Part shown: one piece after another, positions 43,762-52,568 of the stretch
How the letters are laid out: each line of letters begins with the position of its first letter
Numbering within the stretch: the first letter of the stretch is position 1
The notes under the pieces: generated by a model
What the model was told of the DNA's origin: nothing
Databases searched by the model: none
What the model saw: the letters and a program-made list of their open reading frames with translations, nothing else
Origin: Paramesorhizobium endophyticum
GTDB lineage: Bacteria > Pseudomonadota > Alphaproteobacteria > Rhizobiales > Rhizobiaceae
Assembly: GCF_014640615.1 (NCBI RefSeq)
Contig: NZ_BMHH01000002.1
Location: 329,599 to 393,598 of the forward strand
Direction of reading: 5' to 3'
DNA length: 64,000 nucleotides
Program-made: the position numbers and the translations under genes

Positions 43762-44895
43762 TTACACTCCTCCGTGTGGGACATCCCTGAATATCTCGAC
43801 TACGCTCCAAGGTGCGGCGTCACCGAAAAAGCGGGCCAGGTTCTGCGCGGACGCGTCGGCGACTTCGCTGCTGCGCGGGAACAGGTCGCATTCGTAATCT
43901 GTGAGCGCAGCTTCGATGTCGCCTGGATGATGAATAAGCGCTTTGGCAAGCTCCGCGCCATCGTACATCGCCAGATTAGCTCCTTCGCCGGCGAAGGGTG
44001 ACATGAGATGCGCCGCGTCGCCGACCAGAGTGACTCCGGGCACTCGATCCCACCGCAGCCCGACCGGCAGTGCATAGACCGGGCGAAGCGCCGGCTCAGC
44101 CTCGCTGTCCGTAATGAATGCGGTGAGGTGGGGCGCCCATCCCTCGAACTGCCTCGAGACATGCTTCAGTCCACATCGCGTGTCGCCAAAGTCTATTGAG
44201 CGTATCCATTCCTCGGGTTTGTTCAGCGCGGCATAGCCGCGCGCGGTCCCATCGGCGTAGCGATGGACCATGATGCCCTTGCCTGGAGCGACAGCCATGA
44301 GTGTGCCGCTGCCGATCGCGCCGAGGGATGCCTTATGTCGCGCTTCACCGTCGGAAAGCGCGATGTCGATGAAGCAGGTGCCAGTATAGTGAGGCTTTGC
44401 ATCGGAAAGAATGGGCCGGACCTTCGACCAGGCGCCGTCCGCTCCCACGAGCACATCGGCCGCGACCGTCGCGCCGTCGGAGAAGGTGACCGCGGGCCGA
44501 CCGCGATCGGTCGCGACCGATGTCACCTTGCGGTCCCATTTGATCGTGCCGACAGGAAGCGACCCGATGAGCATGTCTCGAAGTGCGCCCCTGTCGGCTT
44601 CCGGTGTAGTGGTGCGACCGCCGGGGTCGTCGAACAGAATATTGCCGTTCTGATCGACGACCCGTTTGGCATCCTCCCCGGGGCGGATGAGATCCAGGAA
44701 AGCGTCGAATAGGCCGGCGGCCTTTAAGGCGCGTTGACCATTATGCTCGTGGATGTCGAGTAGACCTCCCTGCCTCCTCTCATTTGCCGAGACTTCAGCT
44801 TCGTAGACGGTGCAGGGGATGCCGTTCACATGCAGGGCGCGAGCCAGCATGAGACCGCCCAACCCCGCGCCGATAATTGCAATATCGTTTTGCAT
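43762..44895 (-). CDS. Tet(X)-like FAD monooxygenase
   Basis: 377 residues. FAD dinucleotide motif [15 protein letters not shown] at 7-21. The stretch [20 protein letters not shown], then IKWDRKV, then [20 protein letters not shown], follows the Tet(X) tetracycline hydroxylase closely: Tet(X) has [27 protein letters not shown] and GDAAHLMPPFAGQGVN at the same places (from memory). It may inactivate tetracyclines by 11a-hydroxylation, or be one of the many environmental homologues with another substrate. A perfect 28-bp palindrome lies 18 bases upstream. Confidence 0.85.
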   Translation of the reverse strand: MQNDIAIIGAGLGGLMLARALHVNGIPCTVYEAEVSANERRQGGLLDIHEHNGQRALKAAGLFDAFLDLIRPGEDAKRVVDQNGNILFDDPGGRTTTPEADRGALRDMLIGSLPVGTIKWDRKVTSVATDRGRPAVTFSDGATVAADVLVGADGAWSKVRPILSDAKPHYTGTCFIDIALSDGEARHKASLGAIGSGTLMAVAPGKGIMVHRYADGTARGYAALNKPEEWIRSIDFGDTRCGLKHVSRQFEGWAPHLTAFITDSEAEPALRPVYALPVGLRWDRVPGVTLVGDAAHLMSPFAGEGANLAMYDGAELAKALIHHPGDIEAALTDYECDLFPRSSEVADASAQNLARFFGDAAPWSVVEIFRDVPHGGV

Positions 44896-44912
44896 TCTAG
44901 CGCTCCAAGTAT

Positions 44913-44940
44913 CACGTCAGCGTCGATCGACGCTGACGTG
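44913..44940. promoter_or_regulatory. perfect 28-bp palindrome upstream of the Tet(X)-like gene
   Basis: The 14-base arm CACGTCAGCGTCGA is followed with no spacer by its exact complement. Position and perfection suggest an operator for a dimeric repressor; a cruciform or recombination site is possible. No intact regulator gene is adjacent. The rest of 44941-45215 shows no gene. Confidence 0.6.
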
Positions 44941-45215
44941 CTCTCGACCCGATGGTCGTGAGACAGTTGCTTTCGGAGACGCTGGCCGAACCATGCTGAC
45001 GGTATGGCTGACGTGTATTCGAAAGCCTGACGAGCATACCAATGCTGCTGGCGTTCGTTTTTCGCGACTGGTTTTATCTACATCGGTCCGCCGTGTTGAG
45101 CAACCCGTCTTGCTAAGACGCATCATGAGCAAGCTTTACCGTAGGGTCTCTCACCGATAGAGACGGCGACGGTCAACGACAATATCGCCACTTATCCGGC
45201 GAGCGGTTCGAGGGC

Positions 45216-45899
45216 TTGCTGTCGCCTGTGGTTGCCGCGCCTGCGCCATTGAATGCCATGGCAAGGGCGTTGGCATCGCGTCCGGCATCGGATTTGAGCC
45301 CTTTGCCTGCGACTGACAACCCCTCCGAGATCAGGCCGGTGATCCGGTGTCTGAATGGCCTGTTTGCCCGGGTCGACGCGGTGCGGGAGCACGAGTGGGA
45401 TTTTACCGCGTTCGCAGCCCTCCGAGAAAATGCGCTTCGGCAAATCGCCATATGTGTGGACCGAACGTCGCGGCTGATCCGGCAGCTTGACGATTTCACA
45501 AATGCCGAGATTGGCGAGGTCATCCAGGACGAGGGCCGCGTCAATGTCGGGAAAGCTCTGGAGACGCTCGCAGAGGATATAAGACAGCACTATCCACAAG
45601 CGGTCGTCATCTCGGTCGAGTTCGCCCTTTTTTCCGTTACCCTCCCGGTCACAGCGGATCACTGTTCATGCTTGCAGCGCGGAATCTTTTGGAAAATGCG
45701 GTTCTGCACTCTCCACCAGATCGGTCCGTCGCCTGCTGGTTGCGGCGCGAGCCGGGCTTTCTTGCTGTCGTCATCGATGATTGCGGGCCCGACATCCCGG
45801 ACGATGAGTTGCCAAAGGTGCGCGACCGCTTCTTCAGGGGCGCAACAAGACGGAAATGAGCAGCGGGCTCGGCCTTGCCATCGTCATGATTTTCGGCTC
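45216..45899 (+). pseudogene. sensor histidine kinase remnant (QseC-like)
   Basis: The frame opens in the HAMP/linker (DLSPLPATDNPSEIRPVIRC, LNGLFARVDAVREHEWDFTA, FAA), then jumps directly to LRQIAICVDRTSRLIRQLDD. The whole HELRTPLA H-box is missing. At about 45662 the frame changes to continue LAARNLLENAVLHSPPDRSV and DDCGPDIPDDELPKVRDRFF, and changes again in a GGGG run near 45840 to give NKTEMSSGLGLAIV. One deletion and two frameshifts leave no functional kinase. Confidence 0.75.
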
Positions 45900-45908
45900 C
45901 TCTTTCGT

Positions 45909-46046
45909 TCAGCGAGCGACGAATTCTTCGGTTCCGATCACCTCGCCATAGAACATAGCGAGCGCCGCCATGACCCGAAGCAACATCGACGCCACGTGAT
46001 CGACAAATGCCGTGCGCCGGATCGTTCCGTCGGGATAGAAAAGGGC
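45909..46046 (-). other. unidentified C-terminal fragment, in frame behind the thioesterase
   Basis: Immediately after the thioesterase TAA the same minus frame stays open for about 45 codons: ALFYPDGTIRRTAFVDHVAS, MLLRVMAALAMFYGEVIG, then a stop at 45909. It reads like real protein. It could be a fused tail exposed by a stop codon, or the end of an unrelated gene. No family recognised. Confidence 0.3.
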
Positions 46047-46049
46047 AGT

Positions 46050-46460
46050 TTAACCGGAGGTGCCGACAACCGTGCCTTGGGCGAGAGCGCACAAAGTTTC
46101 CTGACCTTCGGCCACCGCGAATATCTCGCATTGGCAGACCGCCTGCCGTTTGCCGGTGCTTCTGGCGCTCGCCCGCGCAACTAATTCCGTTCCACGTGCA
46201 GGCTTGATGTAATTGATCTTGAACTCTGACGTCAGGGCATTGCCGCCCAATGCGAGCCCGCCGGCAAAGGTAATCGCGTTGTCCGCCAGATAGCTGAGAA
46301 CCCCGCCATGGACGAACCCGTGCTGCTGTTTCAAATTGTCGGAGATTGTAAGGCGCAGTTCGGCGCTTCTCGGCTCGGCTTTTGTCAGCCGTGCGCCTAT
46401 GAACCGGCTGAATGGCTGGCTATCGAAAACCTGGTGTGCAAACGAAAGAAGATCATCCAT
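46050..46460 (-). CDS. PaaI-type hotdog thioesterase
   Basis: 136 residues from the ATG at 46460. The hotdog signature is QQHGFVHGGVLSYLADNAIT with the catalytic Asp, followed by SEFKINYIKPARGTELVARA. Hydrolyses aryl- or acyl-CoA thioesters. It overlaps the end of the Rieske oxygenase gene region by position, though in another frame (46489 stop against 46502 upstream in-frame ATG), and is probably co-transcribed with it for aromatic breakdown. Confidence 0.82.
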   Translation of the reverse strand: MDDLLSFAHQVFDSQPFSRFIGARLTKAEPRSAELRLTISDNLKQQHGFVHGGVLSYLADNAITFAGGLALGGNALTSEFKINYIKPARGTELVARASARSTGKRQAVCQCEIFAVAEGQETLCALAQGTVVGTSG

Positions 46461-46488
46461 GTCATTCCATCCAGTTGTATCAGGCAAT

Positions 46489-47700
46489 CTACGGTCCTTC
46501 ATGCTCGGTCATAGGTGTCACCGATGATCGATTAAGGGCCTGGTCGACGCTTTGTTGGAAAACTGCGAGAAGACCTTCTTCCAGTCCGAGAGTATGGAAT
46601 TCATTGCCACCGAACCGGAGCCCCTTCTGCACATCTTCCGCTACGGCAAAATCTTCGAGATCGAAGACCATGTCATTGGTGTACTCGAAACGCTTGGCGA
46701 GTGCTGCCTCACCTTTTTCTCCGTTAAACAGTTCCTCTCGGTCGTTAAACAGTTCCTCTCGGTAAAGCATCTCATGGGTCCAGATGGTTCGATCCGGAGC
46801 TTCGGGATAAAACTTGTTTATCGACACGTAGTCGGGATGCATTATGAAAAACGTATTGGGAAACAAGGTGTAGTATACTGAGGCGTAATCCAGAATGCGC
46901 CATTTTTCCGGCTCGACATTCAAAGCGTCGAGAATGTTGGTCCTGGCGGCGGCGATCCGGATATGCGGTCCGTGCTCGAAATGCGCAAGGACGCCCTTTC
47001 GGAATGAAGTGGCAATCGTTGTACGATGCAGGAAAGGAACGTGATAGCCTTCCAGGTAGGTCTTTAGAAGCAGCTTCCAGTTCGCATTCTTAATGATCAC
47101 GCTCTTGCGATAACTGACAAGCCTATCAATGCCGAAATGATCCATATCGTCCGCAATCGGTCCGAGATAGCTTTTCAGATCGATCATTGTCCCGGGGGTC
47201 GGATGAATCCAGATGAGGCCGCCCTGTTCGGCCACAGGGAGTTCCACCAAGCCGAAACGGCGGCGATCAAGATGCGGAAAATTATGCTCCTTTGTTATGG
47301 CCCTCAGGGAACCATCGAGATCATAGACCCACCCATGGAAGGGGCAGACAAAAGCCTTGAGCTTCTTATTTTCCGTCGCCCTGGTAATGAGTCTGGCGCC
47401 CCGGTGCCGGCAAATATTCAAGAAGGCGCGCAGCTGCCCCTCCTTGTCGCGGATCACGACATAGGGAAAACGGTCCCAATCACTGAGGAGAAAAGATCCA
47501 GGCTCACGCACATGACAGGCGTGTCCCGCAACTGTTGGATATTGGCGGAATACGGTCCCCATTTCATGCTCGAACGTTGCGTCGTCTGTATAGTTGCGTA
47601 CCGGGATCTGGGTGACTTGTCCCAGCATGTCCTGATGACGCTCCTCCTTGCGCAGGCCGAGCAGCAAACGCAGGGTTTCGACTTGTGTCTCGTGTTTCAT
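46489..47700 (-). CDS. Rieske aromatic-ring-hydroxylating oxygenase, large subunit
   Basis: 403 residues from the ATG at 47700, where GGGAGG is well placed. The Rieske [2Fe-2S] ligands are in CRHRGARL (97-104) and CPFHGWVYDLDG (119-130); the mononuclear-iron histidines are in YLEGYHVPFLH, with a late Asp expected from FDLEDFAV. Inserts oxygen into an aromatic ring or demethylates; the reductase partner is not in the window. A 21-bp tandem duplication at 46722-46763 repeats REELFND/REELFNG. Divergent from a TetR gene. Confidence 0.9.
   Translation of the reverse strand: MKHETQVETLRLLLGLRKEERHQDMLGQVTQIPVRNYTDDATFEHEMGTVFRQYPTVAGHACHVREPGSFLLSDWDRFPYVVIRDKEGQLRAFLNICRHRGARLITRATENKKLKAFVCPFHGWVYDLDGSLRAITKEHNFPHLDRRRFGLVELPVAEQGGLIWIHPTPGTMIDLKSYLGPIADDMDHFGIDRLVSYRKSVIIKNANWKLLLKTYLEGYHVPFLHRTTIATSFRKGVLAHFEHGPHIRIAAARTNILDALNVEPEKWRILDYASVYYTLFPNTFFIMHPDYVSINKFYPEAPDRTIWTHEMLYREELFNDREELFNGEKGEAALAKRFEYTNDMVFDLEDFAVAEDVQKGLRFGGNEFHTLGLEEGLLAVFQQSVDQALNRSSVTPMTEHEGP
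46722..46763. repeat. 21-bp in-frame tandem duplication in the Rieske gene
   Basis: CGTTAAACAGTTCCTCTCGG plus T occurs twice exactly, head to tail. It adds seven residues to the protein without breaking the frame. Confidence 0.9.
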
Positions 47701-47778
47701 CCCCGACCTCCCAATCGGCAGATGCGCGAAGGCGCGATCTGTCATAAGAAACATACAAAGAAATGAATCGGAGTTCAA

Positions 47779-48396
47779 TTGTTTATGGCCTACCGACGCA
47801 CATCAAAGATGCAGCGACGCCTCGACACGACGCGTGATCAGCTTATCGAAGCGGCGCGGCAGCTCGTGGCGCGATCAGGCTATGCAGGCACATCCATTCC
47901 AGCGGTTGCAATAGCTGCGGGAATTTCGACGGGCAGCGTCTACCGGCATTTCCCTTCGAAGGCGGCTTTGTTCCTCGAAGTGTTCCAGCAGGCCTCATTG
48001 CACGAAATCGAAGCATTCGATCGCGCGGCGCGAATTCCGGGTACGGTTCCTGAGCGCTTGGCCAGCATGGTGGGGACCTTCGCCCGGCGCGCCCTTAAGG
48101 GACGCAGGCTCGCTTGGGCATTGCTGGTCGAACCCGTCAGTCCGGAAATCGATGCAGATCGCCGTAGATTCCGCGAGCCATACCGAGCGATTATCGAAGA
48201 AGTCATCAACGAAGGCATCGAGGTGGGTGAACTCATGCAGCAAGATGCGCGCGTCACGTCCATATGCATCGTGGGTGCTATCGTCGAAACCCTGCTTGGC
48301 CCGTTGAGCGATACGCCACGAGCAGGGGAGGAGGATATTATTGTCAAGAACCTGATAGCGATCTGTGTACGCGCTTCGGGGCCTATCAAACCATGA
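47779..48396 (+). CDS. TetR family regulator
   Basis: About 205 residues from a TTG at 47779 (CGGAG upstream) or 203 from the ATG at 47785. HTH: TTRDQLIEAARQLVARSGYA, then PAVAIAAGISTGSVYRHFPS. It diverges from the Rieske oxygenase, its likely target. Confidence 0.88.
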   Translation: MFMAYRRTSKMQRRLDTTRDQLIEAARQLVARSGYAGTSIPAVAIAAGISTGSVYRHFPSKAALFLEVFQQASLHEIEAFDRAARIPGTVPERLASMVGTFARRALKGRRLAWALLVEPVSPEIDADRRRFREPYRAIIEEVINEGIEVGELMQQDARVTSICIVGAIVETLLGPLSDTPRAGEEDIIVKNLIAICVRASGPIKP

Positions 48397-48433
48397 TCCA
48401 TATTTTCGCCGGTGATGAACGCGCTGGTGATGA

Positions 48434-49906
48434 TCAGGATGAAGCGCAGCCGCGTATCCACAGGATCAGCGCGGCCGCGAAGAGTACCGCCGACAGATTA
48501 TAGAGCATGGCGCCCGAAAACGCCGCGGCGTAATGATCGGCGCCCGGCGCGCCTCCAGCCGGATGCTCCGCGAGGAGGTTGATGAAGAAGATGCCGACGA
48601 TGGCGACTCCGAAGGCTCCGCCGACCTGCTGCATCGTGGAGACGATGCCCGCAGCCATTCCCGCATGGCGCTCCTCAACAAAGCCGATGACGAGATTGAG
48701 CAGCGGCGTCATTGAGAGGCCTTGTCCGAAGCCAAACAGGACGAGTGCGGGTAGGAGGCGCCACACGTCGTCCGCGCTTGCAAGTTCGCCGACCCGCACG
48801 ATCAACCACAGAATGCCGGCCGCATAGATCAGGGCGCCTCCGGCAATGGCCCTCTCGCCGAAGCGCGCCACTAACCTCGGCGCAGCCAAGGACGCCGCGA
48901 CGAAGCCGATGCTGGCCGGCGCAAACAGGCTGCCCGCCTCGAATGGGGTGAGCCCGAGGCCCGACTGAACGAGGAGCGCGAAGCAGAGGAAGAGCGATGT
49001 CGCCGTGGAATAGATGGCGAGCACGACGATCACGCCGAGCGCGAAGCCGCGATTTGCGAAGAGCTTGAGATCGATGGCCGGCGCTCTGTTGCGATGAGCA
49101 AGATTTCTTTCCCAGGCGAGAAAGGCAGAGAGTGTCAGCGCCGAGAGGGCAAAGCAGAGCCACGTCCACACAGGCCAGCCCATGTTCGGCCCCTCCAGCA
49201 GAGGCACGAGCAGGAGCGTGAGGCCGAGCGTCGCAAGGCCGATGCCGATCCAGTCCACGGCAGCCGCGTCTGCCGCGCGCGACCCGGGGATCGCCTTGCC
49301 TAAACAGGCCGCAGCGAGGCCAATCGGGAGATTAATGAGAAACACCGCCCGCCAGCCGAGGCCGAAAAGGTCGCTTTCAACGATCAGGCCGCCCAGCACC
49401 TGTCCGGCGATGGCGGCGAACCCCAGCGTCATGCCCAGCAGGCCGAAGGCGCGGCGGCGCCCGGCGTCGTCATAGAGGACGCGCAGCAACGCATAGACCT
49501 GCGGGAACAGTATCGCGCCCGTCGCTCCCTGCAGGAAGCGCGCGACGATCAGGCTCGTCGCGTCGGGTGCTGCACCGCAGAAGAAGGAGGTTATGGCGAA
49601 GCCGATCATGCCGAGGATGAACAGCCGGCGGCGGCCGTACCGGTCGCCGAGACGTCCGCCTGCGATCAGCAGAATGCCGAATGCGAGTTCGTAGCCGGCG
49701 ATGACAAGACCGATCTCGGCGAAGTCTGCCTTAAGATCGGCTTGCATCGAGGGGATGGCCACATTGACCACGAACAGGTCGAAGACGGTGATGAAGCCGC
49801 CGAGCAAGAGGACGGCGAGCGCGAGCGGCGATATGGCGGAATGGCTCGCGGCGGAAGTTGGTGCGGGAAATGTAGCTCTGGTTGTTGAAGTGCAACTGTC
49901 GGACAT
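48434..49906 (-). CDS. MFS drug exporter, DHA2 (14-TMS) family
   Basis: 490 residues from the ATG at 49906, after AGGAGAGCC. About fourteen helices. Motif A is GGRLGDRYGRRRLF, and LDLFVVNVAIP-like FDLFVVNVAIPSMQADLKAD is the DHA2 start. Motif C appears as GMTLGFAAIAGQVLGGLIV. Exports drugs or dyes with protons. It diverges from an XRE regulator 75 bases away. Confidence 0.9.
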   Translation of the reverse strand: MSDSCTSTTRATFPAPTSAASHSAISPLALAVLLLGGFITVFDLFVVNVAIPSMQADLKADFAEIGLVIAGYELAFGILLIAGGRLGDRYGRRRLFILGMIGFAITSFFCGAAPDATSLIVARFLQGATGAILFPQVYALLRVLYDDAGRRRAFGLLGMTLGFAAIAGQVLGGLIVESDLFGLGWRAVFLINLPIGLAAACLGKAIPGSRAADAAAVDWIGIGLATLGLTLLLVPLLEGPNMGWPVWTWLCFALSALTLSAFLAWERNLAHRNRAPAIDLKLFANRGFALGVIVVLAIYSTATSLFLCFALLVQSGLGLTPFEAGSLFAPASIGFVAASLAAPRLVARFGERAIAGGALIYAAGILWLIVRVGELASADDVWRLLPALVLFGFGQGLSMTPLLNLVIGFVEERHAGMAAGIVSTMQQVGGAFGVAIVGIFFINLLAEHPAGGAPGADHYAAAFSGAMLYNLSAVLFAAALILWIRGCASS

Positions 49907-49981
49907 AGCGGCTCTCCTGGTTGAAGCCACCGGATAGGCCGCCTATGATCCTGCTACTATGGAAGAAATTATGCTATTACT

Positions 49982-50824
49982 ATGAGCAATATGGAAAGCC
50001 GATATAACCGCACACGCACGGAATTGGCGGATTTTCTGCGTCGGCGGCGCGAAAGCCTATCACCGCTCGATGTCGGCCTCGCGCCGGGAAAAAGACGCCG
50101 AACGCCGGGGCTGCGGCGGGAAGAAGTGGCGGCGCTCGCCGGTGTCGGGCTCACCTGGTACACATGGCTGGAACAGGGGCGCGACATCAACGTCTCGGCT
50201 TCGTTTCTCGACAATATATCCCGGGTGCTGAAACTCGATGAAACGGAGCGACGGCATCTGTTCCTGCTGGCGCACCACCGTCCTCCCGCCATCAACGGCC
50301 GGCCCTGGTGCGCGTTGCCGCCGCTTGTTCGGCGGGTGATCGACGATTTGGCTTTACGGCCCGCTTACGTCATGAACCTGCGCTGGGATGTGATCGGCTG
50401 GAACGCGGCCGCTGAGCGGCTGTTCGGGTTCGAGGCGCGCGATCCGGCAGAGCGGAACATGCTTTGGATGCTCTTTGCCGATGATAGGCTATCGAGCCGG
50501 ATCGTGGAGTGGGACATGCAGGCGCCGCAGATCCTCGCGAGCTTCCGGCGCGACTACGCGCAAGCGCCCGACGACGAAGACATGATTGGGCTGGTTGAAA
50601 CGCTCGAGCAGTGCTCGCCTGCATTTCGCGATCTCTGGCGCCGGCACGACGTGCATGGCCGCTGCCAGGGGCGCCGCAGCTTCCTTGTCGCGGGAATTGG
50701 GGCCGTCGCATTCGAGCATTCGACATTCATCGTCGATGAGGAGAAGCACCTGCGGCTTGTCGTCTATGCGGCTCTCGAAGAGGGCGATACGAGCGGTGCG
50801 TTGCGGGGGGCAAACGCTCTTTGA
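49982..50824 (+). CDS. XRE regulator with a MmyB-like ligand domain
   Basis: 280 residues. HTH (RTPGLRREEVAALAGVGLTW, YTWLEQGRDINVS, LDNISRVLKL) followed by the PAS-like MmyB domain (LALRPAYVMNLRWDVIGWNA, AAERLFGF, RNMLWMLFAD, FRDLWRRHDV). Such actinobacterial and proteobacterial proteins bind fatty-acid-like ligands and regulate adjacent genes. Here the neighbour is the divergent exporter. Confidence 0.9.
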   Translation: MSNMESRYNRTRTELADFLRRRRESLSPLDVGLAPGKRRRTPGLRREEVAALAGVGLTWYTWLEQGRDINVSASFLDNISRVLKLDETERRHLFLLAHHRPPAINGRPWCALPPLVRRVIDDLALRPAYVMNLRWDVIGWNAAAERLFGFEARDPAERNMLWMLFADDRLSSRIVEWDMQAPQILASFRRDYAQAPDDEDMIGLVETLEQCSPAFRDLWRRHDVHGRCQGRRSFLVAGIGAVAFEHSTFIVDEEKHLRLVVYAALEEGDTSGALRGANAL

Positions 50825-51190
50825 TTGAGCAGGCGGCAAAGTGATGAACATTGCATTTTCTTCGCTGGTCCAATTCCTTACGAGCCACATGACTCCCGGT
50901 GAAACGGAAGGCGGCAGACCTGTTGAAGAAGATTCTGGACATCCGGCTTCCCTTGCGAGCCAAAATAGGAGAGTCCCACCCTATGTCGCGCGCCAAATCA
51001 GATAGGGCATCGCGCTGGCGCCGCAAAGCCAGATCGGCGCGCCGCACAGCGCATCGACGGCGAAGGGGGGAAGCAGCGGACCGTGCCGAGCTGCTGCAAT
51101 TCGAACAGGCCGAACATGGATGCGGCCAGCATTACGAAAGAACCGCGACCGCTCCGATGGTGCAGTGAGGCTGCAGCACCATCTGAACGG
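50825..51190. other. no assignable gene
   Basis: The minus strand around 50990-51160 reads VMLAASMFGLFELQQLGTVR in one frame and AVDALCGAPIWLCGASAMPY in the next, joined at a C6 run: possibly a small decayed membrane-protein gene. Nothing else is recognisable. Confidence 0.3.
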
Positions 51191-52568
51191 TCAGTATGCG
51201 ATCGCGCCATCCATGTTCTCATCGCCGGCAAGATCGCATGTCGAGGTGGCAACGATATCGGCGACAATCTTTCCGGAGCCTGCCGCGAAGGTCCAGCCAA
51301 GAGGGCCGTGGCCGGAATTCACGAACAGATTATCGAGGCGGGAACGCCCCAGCATCGGGAAGCCCGTCGGGGTGACAGGACGCAGGCCCGTCCAGGGGGA
51401 GAATGCGCTGTCCGGATATTGACGCAGCAGCGGCACGAGATTGCGCGCTTGGCTGAGGATTCGCTTCACTGCGTTTCGCGTCGATGGTCAGATCGTAGCC
51501 GCAGAACTCAACGCTGCCAGCAATGCGCAGCCGGCGCCCGAGCGGGGTGACGCAAATCTCGTCATGCATATCCACGACGGGAAGCCTCGGCCCGGAATTC
51601 GCCGCGCCAATATCGACAGTGAGCGAATAGCCCTTTGCCGGATAAATCGGGCAATGAATGCCACAGTTGTGCAACAGTATTCTTGAGCCGGGGCCGCATG
51701 CGACAACAAAAGCGTCCGCCTTTATGGTGTCATCGGCGGTAACGGCGGCGCGGACCTTGCCGCTCTCCACGTCGAGCCGCTCGACGCCGCTCCCATAGCA
51801 GAATGTTACGCCCATGAGGGCAAGCCACCCAGCGAGACCTTCGCAGAACAGGAAAGCATCACCGCTTTCATCCTTTGGGAAATAGAGCCCGCCCACGAAA
51901 GGCGACCTGTCGTCGTCGAATACCGGCTCCAGATCTGCAAGCCTCTCGCGGTCGAGCCGCTGGACATCGAGGCCGCGTCTCGACATGAAATCCATGATCG
52001 GCATGCGAGCGTCGATTTCGGCTTGTTCACGGAAAACCTGCAGCGTCCCGTGGGATTCACGGTCGAAATGCAAGCCGGTCTCCCTTACGAGCAGTTTGAG
52101 CTGCTCGAGGCTATAATGACCAAGAATGAAGTTGCGCGCCGTCCAGCGGCGATAACGGGAGGGCCAGGAATCCCAAAGGAACCGCGCGCCCCAACCGATC
52201 AGGTGGGGCAGGGCGGAAGGATAAATCTTGAGCGGAGAATCCTTGTGCCATATCCAGGACGAGAGATGCCGGATCGTGCCGGGTGCATTCCACGGGTTGG
52301 ATTGACTTGGCGTCAACATCCCGCCATTGGCGAAACTGGTCCCTTCGCCCGGTCCCGGCTTCGCATCGATGATGGTTACGGGAATACCAAGCCGCGTAAG
52401 CCAGTATGCCGTGGTGAGCCCGGCAAGGCCGGCACCGATAACTGCCACCGATGTTGGGTAGCTTGCCCGCGATACATATGGACGTTTGTTCATCGAGGTT
52501 TTCCGGCGCCCCAGCGTTGCGCCGGCTCTCTTGCGCTTTAGCGGGGCAATATTTGAAATGCTGGTCAT
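51191..52568 (-). pseudogene. DadA-type D-amino-acid dehydrogenase, frameshifted
   Basis: The ATG at 52568 overlaps the TGA of the peptidase gene (ATGA) with CGGAGA upstream. FAD motif VAVIGAGLAGLTTAYWLTRL, then GTSFANGGMLTPSQSNPWNA and a complete oxidase body. At about 51470, after DLTIDAKR, the frame shifts by one base; the true C-terminus continues in the next frame ([55 protein letters not shown]) to 51191. Repairing one base gives a normal protein of about 458 residues. Either a recent pseudogene or a sequence error. Confidence 0.8.

Noticed and set aside
48434..49930. Upstream Met at 49930 as the start of the DHA2 exporter
   Set aside because: The ATG at 49906 has AGGAGA at ideal distance; the eight extra residues have no support.
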